Positions 51,198-59,948 of a stretch of 64,000 bases of DNA are shown here, piece by piece. The number at the start of each line of letters is the position of its first letter. The stretch's first letter is position 1. The translations under genes were made by a program, and so were the position numbers. Source of the stretch: Weissella soli (GTDB taxonomy: Bacteria > Bacillota > Bacilli > Lactobacillales > Lactobacillaceae); assembly GCF_001761545.1 (NCBI RefSeq), contig NZ_CP017326.1, positions 744,001 to 808,000 of the forward strand, written 5' to 3'. Below the pieces are notes generated by a model. The model did not search any database, was not told the origin of the DNA, and saw only the letters and a list, made by a program, of their open reading frames with translations.

Positions 51198-51650
51198 TTA
51201 CGTCTCATCCCCATCACTACTGTCACTGCCATCACCATCCCAATCATTATCATCTCGGTCATGGTTGATCAGATAGTCCGCAGCGACATAGGTAATTATG
51301 TCGGCAGTATCATCATCTATTAGTGTCCGGTCGTCAGAAACGTCTGGCCCAATACTTTTAGCATTTCTTTTAGCTACAGTTGTGGGAGAGGTTTTAGTTG
51401 CCGTCGCAGGAACCGTTTTAGGTGGCTCAGATGACGCTAGTAACTCATTTTTCTTAGTAATTTCCCTTGAAAATTGTATCAGACCTCCCCCCATGATTAA
51501 CGCAAACCAGGTAGGTGCAGCTTCAAATATGGCCCAATTCCAATCCTGAGTGTGTGAGAACAAACTCACCGACACAAATATGAAACATAAAAAGCCAAGC
51601 GACCAAAATATGTCCGCTTTATCAGATATAGAACGCCAAAAATTTTCCAT
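51198..51650 (-). CDS. Small membrane protein with acidic tail
   Basis: Unrecognised protein of 150 residues. Two membrane helices at about 12-32 and 40-60 are followed by a Thr/Pro/Lys-rich linker (about 70-100) and an Asp-rich tail (DDRTLIDDDTAD ... DRDDNDWDGDGSDSSDGDE) with roughly 20 acidic residues in the last 55. The tail could bind cations or a basic partner. It has its own promoter with an extended -10 (51696-51704, TGCTATAAT on the minus strand). No operon partner; function unknown. Confidence 0.7.
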   Translation of the reverse strand: MENFWRSISDKADIFWSLGFLCFIFVSVSLFSHTQDWNWAIFEAAPTWFALIMGGGLIQFSREITKKNELLASSEPPKTVPATATKTSPTTVAKRNAKSIGPDVSDDRTLIDDDTADIITYVAADYLINHDRDDNDWDGDGSDSSDGDET

Positions 51651-51660
51651 AATTTGCTCC

Positions 51661-51905
51661 CAAATGCGGCCTTTTAACGGTTTCTTATGGGACTAATTAT
51701 AGCACTACGTTTGACAGGACTATTATAAGTGAATCACGGGTATCAAAAAATTCATTCTAATCCGTTAATAAATTGAAAAATCAACTTAGCGACGCTCTTT
51801 TAATCTTAAAATGGTTGCTGTCATAGTTTACAAAATAACAATGAAACATCTCGTAATTCATTAATCCCTTTAATTCTTCCTACCAAAATTTAATGTAAAA
51901 TACTG
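51661..51905. other. Non-coding interval between the small membrane protein and hsdS
   Basis: About 245 bp, AT-rich. Apart from the extended -10 box at 51696-51704 nothing was found: no terminator with a clear stem after hsdS and no partial second specificity gene, so the R-M locus shows no inversion cassette on this side. Confidence 0.4.
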
Positions 51906-53003
51906 TTAGACAAACATTCTTTGCAGGAAGCCCTTTTTCTGTTCTTTAAGTAAATCTAATTTACGCTCTTGAAAAGTAATAACGTCATCTAACTTTTTGA
52001 AGAATGCACCTATTTTTTGTTGTTCAATACTAGTTGGGACAATTACTTGTACCTGATTAATGGTTTTTTTTGAAAGACTAGGCACTCCTGTACTCTCATC
52101 GTATTGTTTCCAATTAATCTGTTGAAAAATACTATTGATAAAATTTAAATCGTTACCATTCTCAGGGATTGCAAAAAACAATGTGTCAACGGTCCAAAAA
52201 GGTGCTCTTAGAATATAAGGCTTATCAATGGTCCCTTTTCGTCCGATTCCTATGGCGTCTACCTCTTGTGATAAAGCCTCATCAACACTGGTCATATAAC
52301 CACCGGTTCCGTACACAGGTACGTTTCCTTTATTCAAATGTTTATAGTCACGACCGGAGTGCACATTGATCAGGTTACCTAACTTGTGCATCGCCCAATC
52401 ACCACTAAACCCTGCAAACCGAACTTCAAGAACCATGGCACCGTCTTGAGGAAACATTTTTTGCAGGAAGCCTTTTTTCTGTTCCTTGAGCAGGGCCAAC
52501 TTACGCTGATGAAGGTCGATGAGGTTATCAAGTTGTTTGAAGAATGAACCTATTTTTTGTTGTTCTTGTATATTAGGAATGGTAATTTTAAACACTTCCA
52601 AGAAATCTTTTTGAACATGGGGAATATTTGGAGTTCGATAATTATTATAAATGTACTCTTGATTTTTTTTCAATAACTGATAGACAAATTGTGCATATGA
52701 TTTCGTTCTAAATCCCTTTAAGGTAGAACCTAATGCACCTTCGTATCCAATATATACAGTGCCTGCTTTTGAGCCATCCCAGAGGATTATGATATCATCT
52801 CTAGTTACATCCTTCACTCCATCAGTAAAGACTGGTTGCGCACCATTTAATCGTGAAGTATCCAAATATTCAACATCACCACTGTGTAGTTTCTCAAATT
52901 GTGCTTTACCTTTTATTTGATTAGTTACTACGTCTTTCAGAGCATACATTTCCCAATCATTACTAAACCCTACAAAACGAATTTCTGGCACCCTCTTATT
53001 CAT
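51906..53003 (-). CDS. hsdS: Type I restriction-modification system specificity subunit
   Basis: DNA-recognition subunit of 365 residues with two target-recognition domains (about 10-180 and 190-365), each opening with an RF(V/A)GFS.DW motif and closed by a helical spacer ending LLKEQKKGFLQ(K/R)MF. The two halves share segments such as QQKIG(S/A)FFK(Q/K)LD. It sets the split DNA sequence methylated and cut by the HsdM/HsdR complex. The ATG at 53003 follows AGGTGG and overlaps hsdM by 8 bp. Repeated DNA within the gene could support recombination between halves. Confidence 0.95.
   Translation of the reverse strand: MNKRVPEIRFVGFSNDWEMYALKDVVTNQIKGKAQFEKLHSGDVEYLDTSRLNGAQPVFTDGVKDVTRDDIIILWDGSKAGTVYIGYEGALGSTLKGFRTKSYAQFVYQLLKKNQEYIYNNYRTPNIPHVQKDFLEVFKITIPNIQEQQKIGSFFKQLDNLIDLHQRKLALLKEQKKGFLQKMFPQDGAMVLEVRFAGFSGDWAMHKLGNLINVHSGRDYKHLNKGNVPVYGTGGYMTSVDEALSQEVDAIGIGRKGTIDKPYILRAPFWTVDTLFFAIPENGNDLNFINSIFQQINWKQYDESTGVPSLSKKTINQVQVIVPTSIEQQKIGAFFKKLDDVITFQERKLDLLKEQKKGFLQRMFV
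51921..52025 (-). repeat. hsdS internal direct repeat, copy A
   Basis: About 105 bp closely similar to 52461-52565, exactly 540 bp apart and in the same orientation. It encodes the C-terminal helical spacer of the second half of HsdS. Confidence 0.8.
52461..52565 (-). repeat. hsdS internal direct repeat, copy B
   Basis: Partner of 51921-52025. It encodes the central helical spacer between the two recognition domains. Both ends are near identical (start TTGCAGGAAGCC, end ACCTATTTTTTGTTGTTC) while the middle diverges. Confidence 0.8.
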
Positions 53004-54591
53004 GATGACCACCTACCAATAAACGCTTTGTAGCTTCAATAATGGCTTCACTATCTTCCGTTACTGCCAATTCATCAATCATACTTAACAGCTCTGCTTG
53101 GGTGGTTTCTATATCGGCTTCCACTTTGGCTAGATCGTCACTGACTTGCACCAAATCAATGGGATCTTCCTCCTCAAATGTATCCACGTAACGCGGAATA
53201 TTTAAGTTGAAATCATTTTCTTTGATTTCTTCAAAACTAGCGACGTGGGCATACTTATCGATATCAACACGACTCTTATAAGCGCTCACGATCTTTTCGA
53301 TGTGTTCGGGCAACAAAATGTTTTGATTTTTTTGTTTTTCAAAGTCATTTGAAGCATCAATAAACAACACGTCACGTGTATCACGCTGTTTCTTTAGAAT
53401 AATCACTATGGTTGGGATACTTGTTCCATAGAAGATATTAGCTGGTAACGCAATCACAGCATCAATCGCGCCCATCTCAAGTAAGGCCTGGCGAATAGTA
53501 CCTTCAGCTGCCCCGCGGAACAAGACCCCGTGTGGTAGAACAATGCCCATTGTTCCTGTATCTTTTAAGTGATAAAAACTGTGCAATAAGAAAGCAAAGT
53601 CGGCTTTTGATTTAGGCGCTAACTTACCAAAACGTTCAAACCGTTGATCTGATAAAAACTTGTCTGCCGCTGACCACTTTGCTGAGTAAGGAGGATTCAT
53701 CACCACGGCATCAAATTGGTGTGGCTCTTCAGTAGGCCAATCAGCGTCCAGGGTATCCCCATTGTTTAGGTTCATACGATCCTGATCAACACCATGCAAA
53801 ATAAGATTCATACGCGCAAGGTTATACGTAGTCGTATTTAATTCTTGTCCATGATAATGAACTTGCTGTGGATGCAATAAATAACGTCGGATATTTAACA
53901 TCAATGAACCTGATCCCATTGTGGGATCATAAATATGAAAGGGGGCACGATCTTCTTGACCAATAGCCGTAATTTCAGAGATAATGCGTGACACAGCTTG
54001 TGGAGTGTAGAACTCTCCTGCTTTTTTACCAGCACCAGCCGCAAATTGTCCGATTAGGTATTCATAGGCATCCCCAATCACATCTCCATCGTGTGCAAAT
54101 AGGTCAATTTCATCTAAAGCCCGGAGGACTTCAGTAATCGTAACATTCCGTTGTTGCGCATTGGATCCCAACTTAGTTGAGTTCAGATCAATATCTGCAA
54201 ATAACCCTTGAAATTGGTTACCCTGTCGTTCAAGCTCATTAAACCCAGCTTGTAAATCAGTCAAATTAAATTCATATCGATCGGCTTGCTGACGATATGT
54301 ATAAAACAAGTGAACCGGTGGGATAAAATAACCCTTTTGTAATTGAATAATTTCTGCTAATTCAGTTGCATCTTCTGCATACCAGTCCATTAATGTTTTA
54401 TATTGAACATCACGAGCTGGGAAAACAGTTATTTTACCATTTTCTTGTTCATACGCTTCACGGAGTTCGGCATCTGACAGGTACTTGTAAAAGACTAACC
54501 CCAAAAGATAATTTTTATATTCACTTGCATCCATTTTGCCGCGTAAGATATCAGCGGCTGCCCATAGTTGTTGTTCTAAACCTGCTGCCAT
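52996..54591 (-). CDS. hsdM: Type I restriction-modification system methyltransferase subunit
   Basis: N6-adenine methyltransferase of 531 residues. The helical N-terminal domain contains QQLWAAADILRGKMDASEYKNYLLGLVFYKYLSD, followed by the SAM motif DPTMGSGSLMLN and the catalytic NPPYSAKW. Full length. It modifies host DNA at the site set by HsdS. The ATG at 54591 overlaps the hsdR stop by one base (TAATG); the longer ORF upstream lies within hsdR. It overlaps hsdS by 8 bp. Confidence 0.97.
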   Translation of the reverse strand: MAAGLEQQLWAAADILRGKMDASEYKNYLLGLVFYKYLSDAELREAYEQENGKITVFPARDVQYKTLMDWYAEDATELAEIIQLQKGYFIPPVHLFYTYRQQADRYEFNLTDLQAGFNELERQGNQFQGLFADIDLNSTKLGSNAQQRNVTITEVLRALDEIDLFAHDGDVIGDAYEYLIGQFAAGAGKKAGEFYTPQAVSRIISEITAIGQEDRAPFHIYDPTMGSGSLMLNIRRYLLHPQQVHYHGQELNTTTYNLARMNLILHGVDQDRMNLNNGDTLDADWPTEEPHQFDAVVMNPPYSAKWSAADKFLSDQRFERFGKLAPKSKADFAFLLHSFYHLKDTGTMGIVLPHGVLFRGAAEGTIRQALLEMGAIDAVIALPANIFYGTSIPTIVIILKKQRDTRDVLFIDASNDFEKQKNQNILLPEHIEKIVSAYKSRVDIDKYAHVASFEEIKENDFNLNIPRYVDTFEEEDPIDLVQVSDDLAKVEADIETTQAELLSMIDELAVTEDSEAIIEATKRLLVGGHHE

Positions 54592-57500
54592 TATAGTTCT
54601 TCTTTCCACTTTTGAATAACATCAAAACGTTCTCGTAAACGTTGTTCAATAATTTTAGTGCGCCTACGGTATTTTTCACCGGTTTGTGATTCAAAATCAG
54701 CCTTTGACAGCGTCATTGTATCTAGTAGATCGGATAGATACGGAATCACTTGTTTATCCGCCTGGTATTCATTTGCTGCTAACTTCAGAAAATCCAAAGA
54801 CAGCCCAAACTCAGCCGCCTGCTCTTCGGTCAAGGCTGCAATTCTGGCTTGGATAGCTTCCTCTTTCAGTGCGACCACATCCACTTGCTCATCTGATTGT
54901 AGTAGGTGCTCCTTCAAATCACGATACATCGGTTGTACCAAGGGATCTTTCCCCTGCACTTCTTTATCAAATTCCTCAATTGCACCGACTTTGTTATCTT
55001 GAATTGCTTTTAGCAATTGGTTGATATAGAAGCTATCCACATTTTCTTTATGTGTTGCATTTTGAGTTGATGAGAACACAATATCAGCTAATAATTCATC
55101 AACATCGATTTGATCGTCGCCATCTCCAGCGGCAACTTCAGCTTTGATCTTTGCCTTGAGATTTTCCACTTTACCTTGGAAAGTTGGCAATTGCTCGACA
55201 ATGGGGGCCAATGTATCCGCTTCTTCTTCATAATCGTCGTAACTTTTTAAGGCTTTGAAACTATTTTCCAACTTTTGATATGCCCTAACCTGTTCAATCA
55301 TGGTAGGTAAATGCCCTGGATTATCGGTTAAAGCCTCTTCCGCTGCGTAGTAAGCATTAACCAGACTATCAAATTCAGCCCGCACTGCTGTATACTCTCG
55401 TGGTACCAGTGCTTCAAAGTTTTGATTTTCATTTGAGAACAACCGAAAAGTAGCCTTCACATTTTCTTTCATCGTTTCTGGCTTACGGAAAGTGACAATC
55501 TTACCTGCGTCCTTACCCAAGTAAATTCGATTCGTTCGTGAGAAAGCCTGTAATAACTTCTGGTATTTCATCTCACGATCAACATATAATGTTTGAATTG
55601 TTGGAGAATCAAACCCGGTCAATAAACGATCAACAACAATGACTAAATCAAGCCACTGACCATCAGACTGATATTGTTTTTCTTTCCGAGCCAATCGATT
55701 ATTGATGTTTTGATTATATAACTTTTCGTCAGTATACGGTGTACTATTGAATTGCTTAGCATAGTCGGCCATAATTTTTAACAATTCATCATCAGTCTGA
55801 TTTTGATCCTGTTGCTCAGGATTCGTCGAGAACGTAATCGCAACTCTTGGAAAATCAGGATCAACTAATTTATGCCGTTCATCGAACTGGCGACCAGTTA
55901 GCAACGTACCAGCTGCTTTCAATTCTTGCAAGGTATTGTAGATTCTTTTAGCCTGTGCAATGGAACTGGTTGTCAAAATCCCAGCCATGGTCGGAAACCC
56001 ATTTTTAACTTTAAACTTCTTCACCACACTGCGACGGTCAAAAATTTTGTGTAACATCGCTTCGATATGTTGCGGTGTTTCGTAAATCTCATTTGGCAAT
56101 AACTTTTCTTGCTCAATCACCTCTTCAGGGACGTGGCCGTGATTAACCCGGGCCACAATAGCCTCTTGATCACCTTCTGGTAATAGTGAATGGTACTCGA
56201 CTTGAAAGCCTAGGACAGCCTCATCATCCATGGCATTTTTAGTGGTATAAGCATGCAACAGTGGACCATACTGTTGTTCAGTCGTTCGCGCATACGTCCC
56301 ATTTTCTTGCTTTTGATTCTCTTCAAAGATTGGTGTACCCGTTAAACCAAACCAAGTTGAATTAGGTAAAAACCTTTTTATTTTGCGCATTTCCTCATCA
56401 CTGACCGCACGATGGGCTTCATCAACAATAAATACAATGTGTTCTTTACGTAATTGATCAAACTTATTATGCCCATCTTTATCACTTTCTGCTTGTGCCG
56501 AACGCATTGCAGCGGAAAGTTTTTGAATGGTCGTAATTATGATCGTATTATTATTCTTTTTCGATAATAAACCTTGTGCTAATTGATGTTGATTTTCAAT
56601 ACCAACAATGAGCGTATTATTGATGCTATCGCCGGATGTTTGCCCAGTTTGATACTCAGAAGCAAATTTAGTGAATTCATTTTTGGTTTGGGAATCTAAA
56701 TCAGTTCGGTCAACAACCATAATCGTACGATCAACGCCAACTGAATTTTGTGCCAGTAATTTGGTGGCGACAAAACTAGTAATAGTTTTACCAGAGCCCG
56801 TGGCATGCCAAATAAACCCGCCTTCATGTAGAGCAGCTTGTTGTCTGATTCTACGAATAGCATGAATTTGATAAGGCCGTAACACCATTAAGAACTTTTG
56901 ACTTTTTTGATCATCTACCAAAATTGTAAACTGGCTAATTAATTCATGGGCATCGGGGATCCGCAATACCGTTCGCGCAAAATCGAACAAATCCGGAACA
57001 GGGACATTGTCTATTGTTCGCCAATTGAACAAAAATTTAGTCATTTGTTGATAAGCTGCATCAGTGTCCTCGCTAGGACGAGCAAAATAACGGGTGTCGA
57101 CTTTGTTAGAGACCACAAATAATTGCGTGGTCGCATAAATTCCATTGAGAAAACCATCTTGGGCGTAGCGTTGGATCTGGTGATAAGCTTGCATGTAGCC
57201 ATCTTTAGCTGATTCTTTTTTTAGTTCAATATGAATAATAGGAAGACCGTTAATGAGCAGGGTCACATCACCTCTCGTACTTCGTTCCGTATCAGGAACA
57301 ATTTGATGAACCACTTCATATGCTGAGGTACCACCCGCGATATCTTTATTACGAAAAGCCTCTAAACTGATTTTGTCACCGGACTCACGTTCCAAGAGAA
57401 TTTGGGCAACACCATTTTCACCACGTAACCATTGTGAGGCTAAAAATGGGGAACTGGTCAAACGCAAAAACTCAACCCGAACACGTTCAAATTCCAGATC

Positions 57501-57668
57501 AGTTAACATGAGACCTTCTAAGACAGCGGTATTTAACCGATTGAGATGCATTCTAAAATTAATCCACAGATCAGCCTCAGTCTTCAAATCTGGACGAAAA
57601 CGCCATTGGTTTTCCTGTTCACTTAAAATATGAATAAATTGACTTTCAATCGATAACTCTGATGTCAT
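54591..57668 (-). CDS. hsdR: Type I restriction-modification system restriction subunit
   Basis: Restriction motor of 1025 residues. The N-terminal nuclease has the PD-(D/E)xK core ending in IHIELKKESA (about 152-160); the SF2 translocase has Walker A ATGSGKT, the DEAH box in IVDEAHRAVSDE and GLTGTPI; helicase motif VI (RTNRI) and the C-terminal coiled coil for HsdM contact are present. No frameshift, so the system looks functional. It is first in the operon hsdR-hsdM-hsdS, an order common in lactic acid bacteria. Confidence 0.97.
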   Translation of the reverse strand: MTSELSIESQFIHILSEQENQWRFRPDLKTEADLWINFRMHLNRLNTAVLEGLMLTDLEFERVRVEFLRLTSSPFLASQWLRGENGVAQILLERESGDKISLEAFRNKDIAGGTSAYEVVHQIVPDTERSTRGDVTLLINGLPIIHIELKKESAKDGYMQAYHQIQRYAQDGFLNGIYATTQLFVVSNKVDTRYFARPSEDTDAAYQQMTKFLFNWRTIDNVPVPDLFDFARTVLRIPDAHELISQFTILVDDQKSQKFLMVLRPYQIHAIRRIRQQAALHEGGFIWHATGSGKTITSFVATKLLAQNSVGVDRTIMVVDRTDLDSQTKNEFTKFASEYQTGQTSGDSINNTLIVGIENQHQLAQGLLSKKNNNTIIITTIQKLSAAMRSAQAESDKDGHNKFDQLRKEHIVFIVDEAHRAVSDEEMRKIKRFLPNSTWFGLTGTPIFEENQKQENGTYARTTEQQYGPLLHAYTTKNAMDDEAVLGFQVEYHSLLPEGDQEAIVARVNHGHVPEEVIEQEKLLPNEIYETPQHIEAMLHKIFDRRSVVKKFKVKNGFPTMAGILTTSSIAQAKRIYNTLQELKAAGTLLTGRQFDERHKLVDPDFPRVAITFSTNPEQQDQNQTDDELLKIMADYAKQFNSTPYTDEKLYNQNINNRLARKEKQYQSDGQWLDLVIVVDRLLTGFDSPTIQTLYVDREMKYQKLLQAFSRTNRIYLGKDAGKIVTFRKPETMKENVKATFRLFSNENQNFEALVPREYTAVRAEFDSLVNAYYAAEEALTDNPGHLPTMIEQVRAYQKLENSFKALKSYDDYEEEADTLAPIVEQLPTFQGKVENLKAKIKAEVAAGDGDDQIDVDELLADIVFSSTQNATHKENVDSFYINQLLKAIQDNKVGAIEEFDKEVQGKDPLVQPMYRDLKEHLLQSDEQVDVVALKEEAIQARIAALTEEQAAEFGLSLDFLKLAANEYQADKQVIPYLSDLLDTMTLSKADFESQTGEKYRRRTKIIEQRLRERFDVIQKWKEEL

Positions 57669-57981
57669 AGTTCAATGATCCTTAACTGTAATTAATCAAT
57701 AATCAGCCATAGAATCAGTTCATCCAATACGCATTGCTAATTATTGTTTGCTTATTCTATTATGACATGAAATAGATGAAAAAAAGCATCTTTTAGACTG
57801 AAAAAACTTCAACCATCTCAACAATATCACTAGTCATTGCTGATTCAGAATTTTTTTGTTTTCAAATCATCAGATTTAGAATATTAAACCTACCAATCAT
57901 TTCATTTTATCCGTTGCAATTGTACTCGCTTCGTGGCATTGGTTTCTCATTGAGACAGAAAATTAAATTCTTTTTAAAAAT
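57669..57981. other. Intergenic region upstream of hsdR
   Basis: About 310 bp, AT-rich. It must carry the hsdR promoter, but no box pair better than CATAAT (57759-57764 on the minus strand) was seen. Two tiny minus-strand ORFs of about 10-15 codons lie here without ribosome binding sites and are not called. Confidence 0.3.
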
Positions 57982-58024
57982 AAAACAGGCAGCCCCCCTT
58001 TAATCAAGGGACTCTGCCTGTTTT
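57982..58024 (-). terminator. Terminator after the LepA-like gene
   Basis: 11-bp outer stem AAAACAGGCAG (57982-57992) with 58014-58024 and an inner CCCTT/AAGGG helix; T-rich on both outer sides. Confidence 0.82.
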
Positions 58025-58049
58025 TTTATAGCATTAAACACATAACATC

Positions 58050-58556
58050 CTAAATATCCAAGAAAATATCAAAGACGCTTTGGGGTAATTCAAATTCTAG
58101 TTGCTTGGCTTTGCGCTTGTTTAGGCTTTGTCGGCGGAGCAAGGCTTGTTGCTTTGAGATACTCTTTTTCTCACCAGAGACGGCGGCATTCTTTCGAATT
58201 GGGGGAATGTCGACGCGGGCGATGACTTTCCCTTCAACAATTGCTTGTGCCGGCATTGGATACAATTGGCGGGGCACGGCGTACTTTAGCTTGTGGACAA
58301 GTTCTTGGGACTGATCCGCAGCATTGACCCGGTTTGTAATGAACGTCAATTGTGGTACATTACTGTAATTAATATCAAAGGTCATTTTCACGACATCGGC
58401 GGGCTGATAAGTGATCTCACCCATCGACAACGTCGCGTAACCATGAGTTTCTGACTTCAAAGCGTTGAAAAAATGGTACGCGATTTCAGATAACGGCATG
58501 TTATAAGTCAACTGGACTAAGTTACTGAGGTTACTGAGGTTATTCAAGTCAATCAA
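58050..58556 (-). CDS. LepA-like GTPase, C-terminal part (split gene)
   Basis: Frame of up to 168 codons matching the end of elongation factor 4: QLTYNMPLSEIAYHFFNALKSETHGYA (domain V) and the LepA-specific C-terminal domain with EGKVIARVDIPPIRKNAAV, RRQSLNKRKAKQ and LPQSVFDIFLDI. It continues the upstream GTPase frame after a single frame break. Its only early start is a TTG (58556) that overlaps the upstream TGA as TTGA, so it is either made by frameshift or coupled reinitiation, or is the dead end of a pseudogene. A 9-bp tandem duplication lies near its start. Confidence 0.8.
   Translation of the reverse strand: MIDLNNLSNLSNLVQLTYNMPLSEIAYHFFNALKSETHGYATLSMGEITYQPADVVKMTFDINYSNVPQLTFITNRVNAADQSQELVHKLKYAVPRQLYPMPAQAIVEGKVIARVDIPPIRKNAAVSGEKKSISKQQALLRRQSLNKRKAKQLEFELPQSVFDIFLDI
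58521..58538 (-). repeat. 9-bp tandem duplication in the LepA-like gene
   Basis: GTTACTGAG occurs twice in tandem (58521-58529, 58530-58538), followed by a third partial copy. It adds Asn-Leu-Ser repeats where LepA proteins have a short variable loop. Confidence 0.75.
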
Positions 58557-59854
58557 GACCCCCGGTACTTCTCTGATAAGTTAATCACCTGATTAACGGA
58601 CTCGGGCAGTGTCGTGATCGTCACCATGACAATGGGTTCTTCCACATAATCGATATCCGAATAATTGGGGAAATTGACGGGATTATTGACTGAAACGACC
58701 TTGTCATTCTTCAAATGCACCTTGTAGGTGACATTCGGTGAAGTCGTAATCACTTCCACCCCATACTCCACGAGTAAACGTTCTTTGATAATCTGCAAAT
58801 GGAAATTACCCAAGAAGCCCACGCGAAAGCCCTGACCCAACGCATCAGAGTAATCGTCTTCAATCTTCAAAGACGAGTCATTTAACGCGATTTTAAATAG
58901 CGCTGACTTCATCGCTAGAAAATCGTCCTTCGGGAAAATACCCGCATAGACTACGGGAGTTGCCTCTTCATAACCAGGTACTGGCTCTGCCGTACCGGCA
59001 ACCGCGGTCGTGATCGTATCACCCACTCGAATTTGGTTCACTTCTTTGATACCCGTGACCACATAGCCAACTTCACCAGCGTACAGCGTGTCTTGTTCAA
59101 CCATATTCGGATTGAAGATGCCGATTGCTTTGGCATCAAATGTTTTACCAGCATTCATCAAGACGAGCTTCTGGTTGGCTTTGATCTCACCGGCCACTAA
59201 GCGAATGTGGACGATGACACCTTGATAGCTATCATAGGTCATATCGAACACGAGCGCTTTTAGTTCTGGGGCTTGGTCAGCTACTTGCGGTGCAGGAATG
59301 TTGGCCACGATGGCTTCCAGTAATTCAGGCACCCCGGTACCGTTTTTCGCAGAAGTCTCCAGGATATCTGCTGACTTAAACTCACTATCCAGATCCAAGA
59401 TTTGCTGTTTAACGGTCGCTACTTCAGCATTGGGACTGTCAATTTTATTAATCACCGGCATGATTTTAATATGCTGGGCTTTGGCCAAATTATAATTCGC
59501 AATCGTTTGCGCTTGCACTCCTTGCGTAGCATCAACCAGTAAAATCACACCTTCTGTCGCAGACAGGCTTTTAGATACTTCATACGAAAAATCAACGTGA
59601 CCTGGTGTGTCAATCAAGTTCAATACGTATTGCTGATTGTCTTTGGCAAGATAATAATTGGTGACAGTTTGGGCTTTAACCGTCACACCGTGTTCTTTTT
59701 CGACCGTCATATTATCCAGTAATTGGGGCTTAGCAGTCCTGTCATCCACCGTGTTGGTGAACTCCATAATACGGTCTGCTAAAGTCGACTTACCGTGATC
59801 AATGTGGGCAATGATCGAAAAATTTCTAATATTGTTTGAATCTATATTCATCAT
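58553..59854 (-). CDS. LepA-like translational GTPase (elongation factor 4 paralog), N-terminal part
   Basis: Ribosomal GTPase fragment of 433 residues with intact G motifs: AHIDHGKST (G1), the Thr-bearing switch GVTVKAQT (G2), DTPGH (G3), NKID (G4) and TSAKNG (G5). Domains II, III and part of V follow, including GFRVGFLGNFHLQIIKERL. It ends after SEKYRG, where LepA proteins continue for about 170 more residues now found in the next frame. Switch and domain III differ from the usual core LepA (LDNMTVEKEHG for LDSMDLERERG), so it is more likely a second, divergent lepA than the housekeeping copy. ATG at 59854 with GGAG 6 bp upstream. Confidence 0.85.
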   Translation of the reverse strand: MMNIDSNNIRNFSIIAHIDHGKSTLADRIMEFTNTVDDRTAKPQLLDNMTVEKEHGVTVKAQTVTNYYLAKDNQQYVLNLIDTPGHVDFSYEVSKSLSATEGVILLVDATQGVQAQTIANYNLAKAQHIKIMPVINKIDSPNAEVATVKQQILDLDSEFKSADILETSAKNGTGVPELLEAIVANIPAPQVADQAPELKALVFDMTYDSYQGVIVHIRLVAGEIKANQKLVLMNAGKTFDAKAIGIFNPNMVEQDTLYAGEVGYVVTGIKEVNQIRVGDTITTAVAGTAEPVPGYEEATPVVYAGIFPKDDFLAMKSALFKIALNDSSLKIEDDYSDALGQGFRVGFLGNFHLQIIKERLLVEYGVEVITTSPNVTYKVHLKNDKVVSVNNPVNFPNYSDIDYVEEPIVMVTITTLPESVNQVINLSEKYRGS

Positions 59855-59886
59855 TCCGTTCTCCATCTCGTTTAATTGAAACTAAG

Positions 59887-59918
59887 CGAAAAAGAACGTC
59901 ATTTTTTTAGACGTCCTT
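59887..59918 (-). terminator. Terminator-like hairpin in the lepA-like leader
   Basis: On the minus-strand RNA, AAGGACGUC (59918-59910) pairs with GACGUUCUU (59900-59892), 9 bp including one G-U, followed by a U-rich run (UUCUUUUUC overlapping the stem end). Its 5' arm is shared with the alternative hairpin at 59910-59930. Confidence 0.55.
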
Positions 59919-59930
59919 TTAACGGACGCC
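59910..59930 (-). promoter_or_regulatory. Competing (anti-terminator) hairpin in the lepA-like leader
   Basis: Minus-strand GGCGUCC (59930-59924) pairs with GGACGUC (59916-59910), 7 bp with one G-U. Its 5' arm is the end of the leader ORF (codons Gly-Val-Arg); its 3' arm is the 5' arm of the downstream terminator-like hairpin. The two cannot form together. Confidence 0.55.
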
Positions 59931-59948
59931 ACCAACTAACATAATCAT
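59919..59948 (-). CDS. Leader peptide upstream of the lepA-like gene
   Basis: Nine-codon ORF, MIMLVGGVR, followed by TAA. It has the best ribosome binding site in the neighbourhood, AAGGAG (59956-59961) with 7-bp spacing. Its last codons form the 5' arm of the hairpin at 59910-59930, so a ribosome on the leader decides which of two hairpins forms ahead of the GTPase gene. This is the layout of translation-dependent attenuators upstream of ribosome-protection and ABC-F genes. Existence of the peptide is inferred; no homolog is recognised. Confidence 0.6.
   Translation of the reverse strand: MIMLVGGVR

Noticed and set aside
51661-52996. An hsdS inversion cassette of the phase-variable type
   Set aside because: No inverted repeats, no second partial hsdS and no recombinase gene were found; only direct repeats within one gene.
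53004-57668. A defence island beyond the type I R-M genes
   Set aside because: Flanking genes are a small membrane protein and a LepA-like GTPase; no further defence-family motif was seen.
57669-57981. Tiny minus-strand ORFs upstream of hsdR, one ending in VEMVEVFSV
   Set aside because: Too short, no ribosome binding site, no terminator; not distinguishable from chance.
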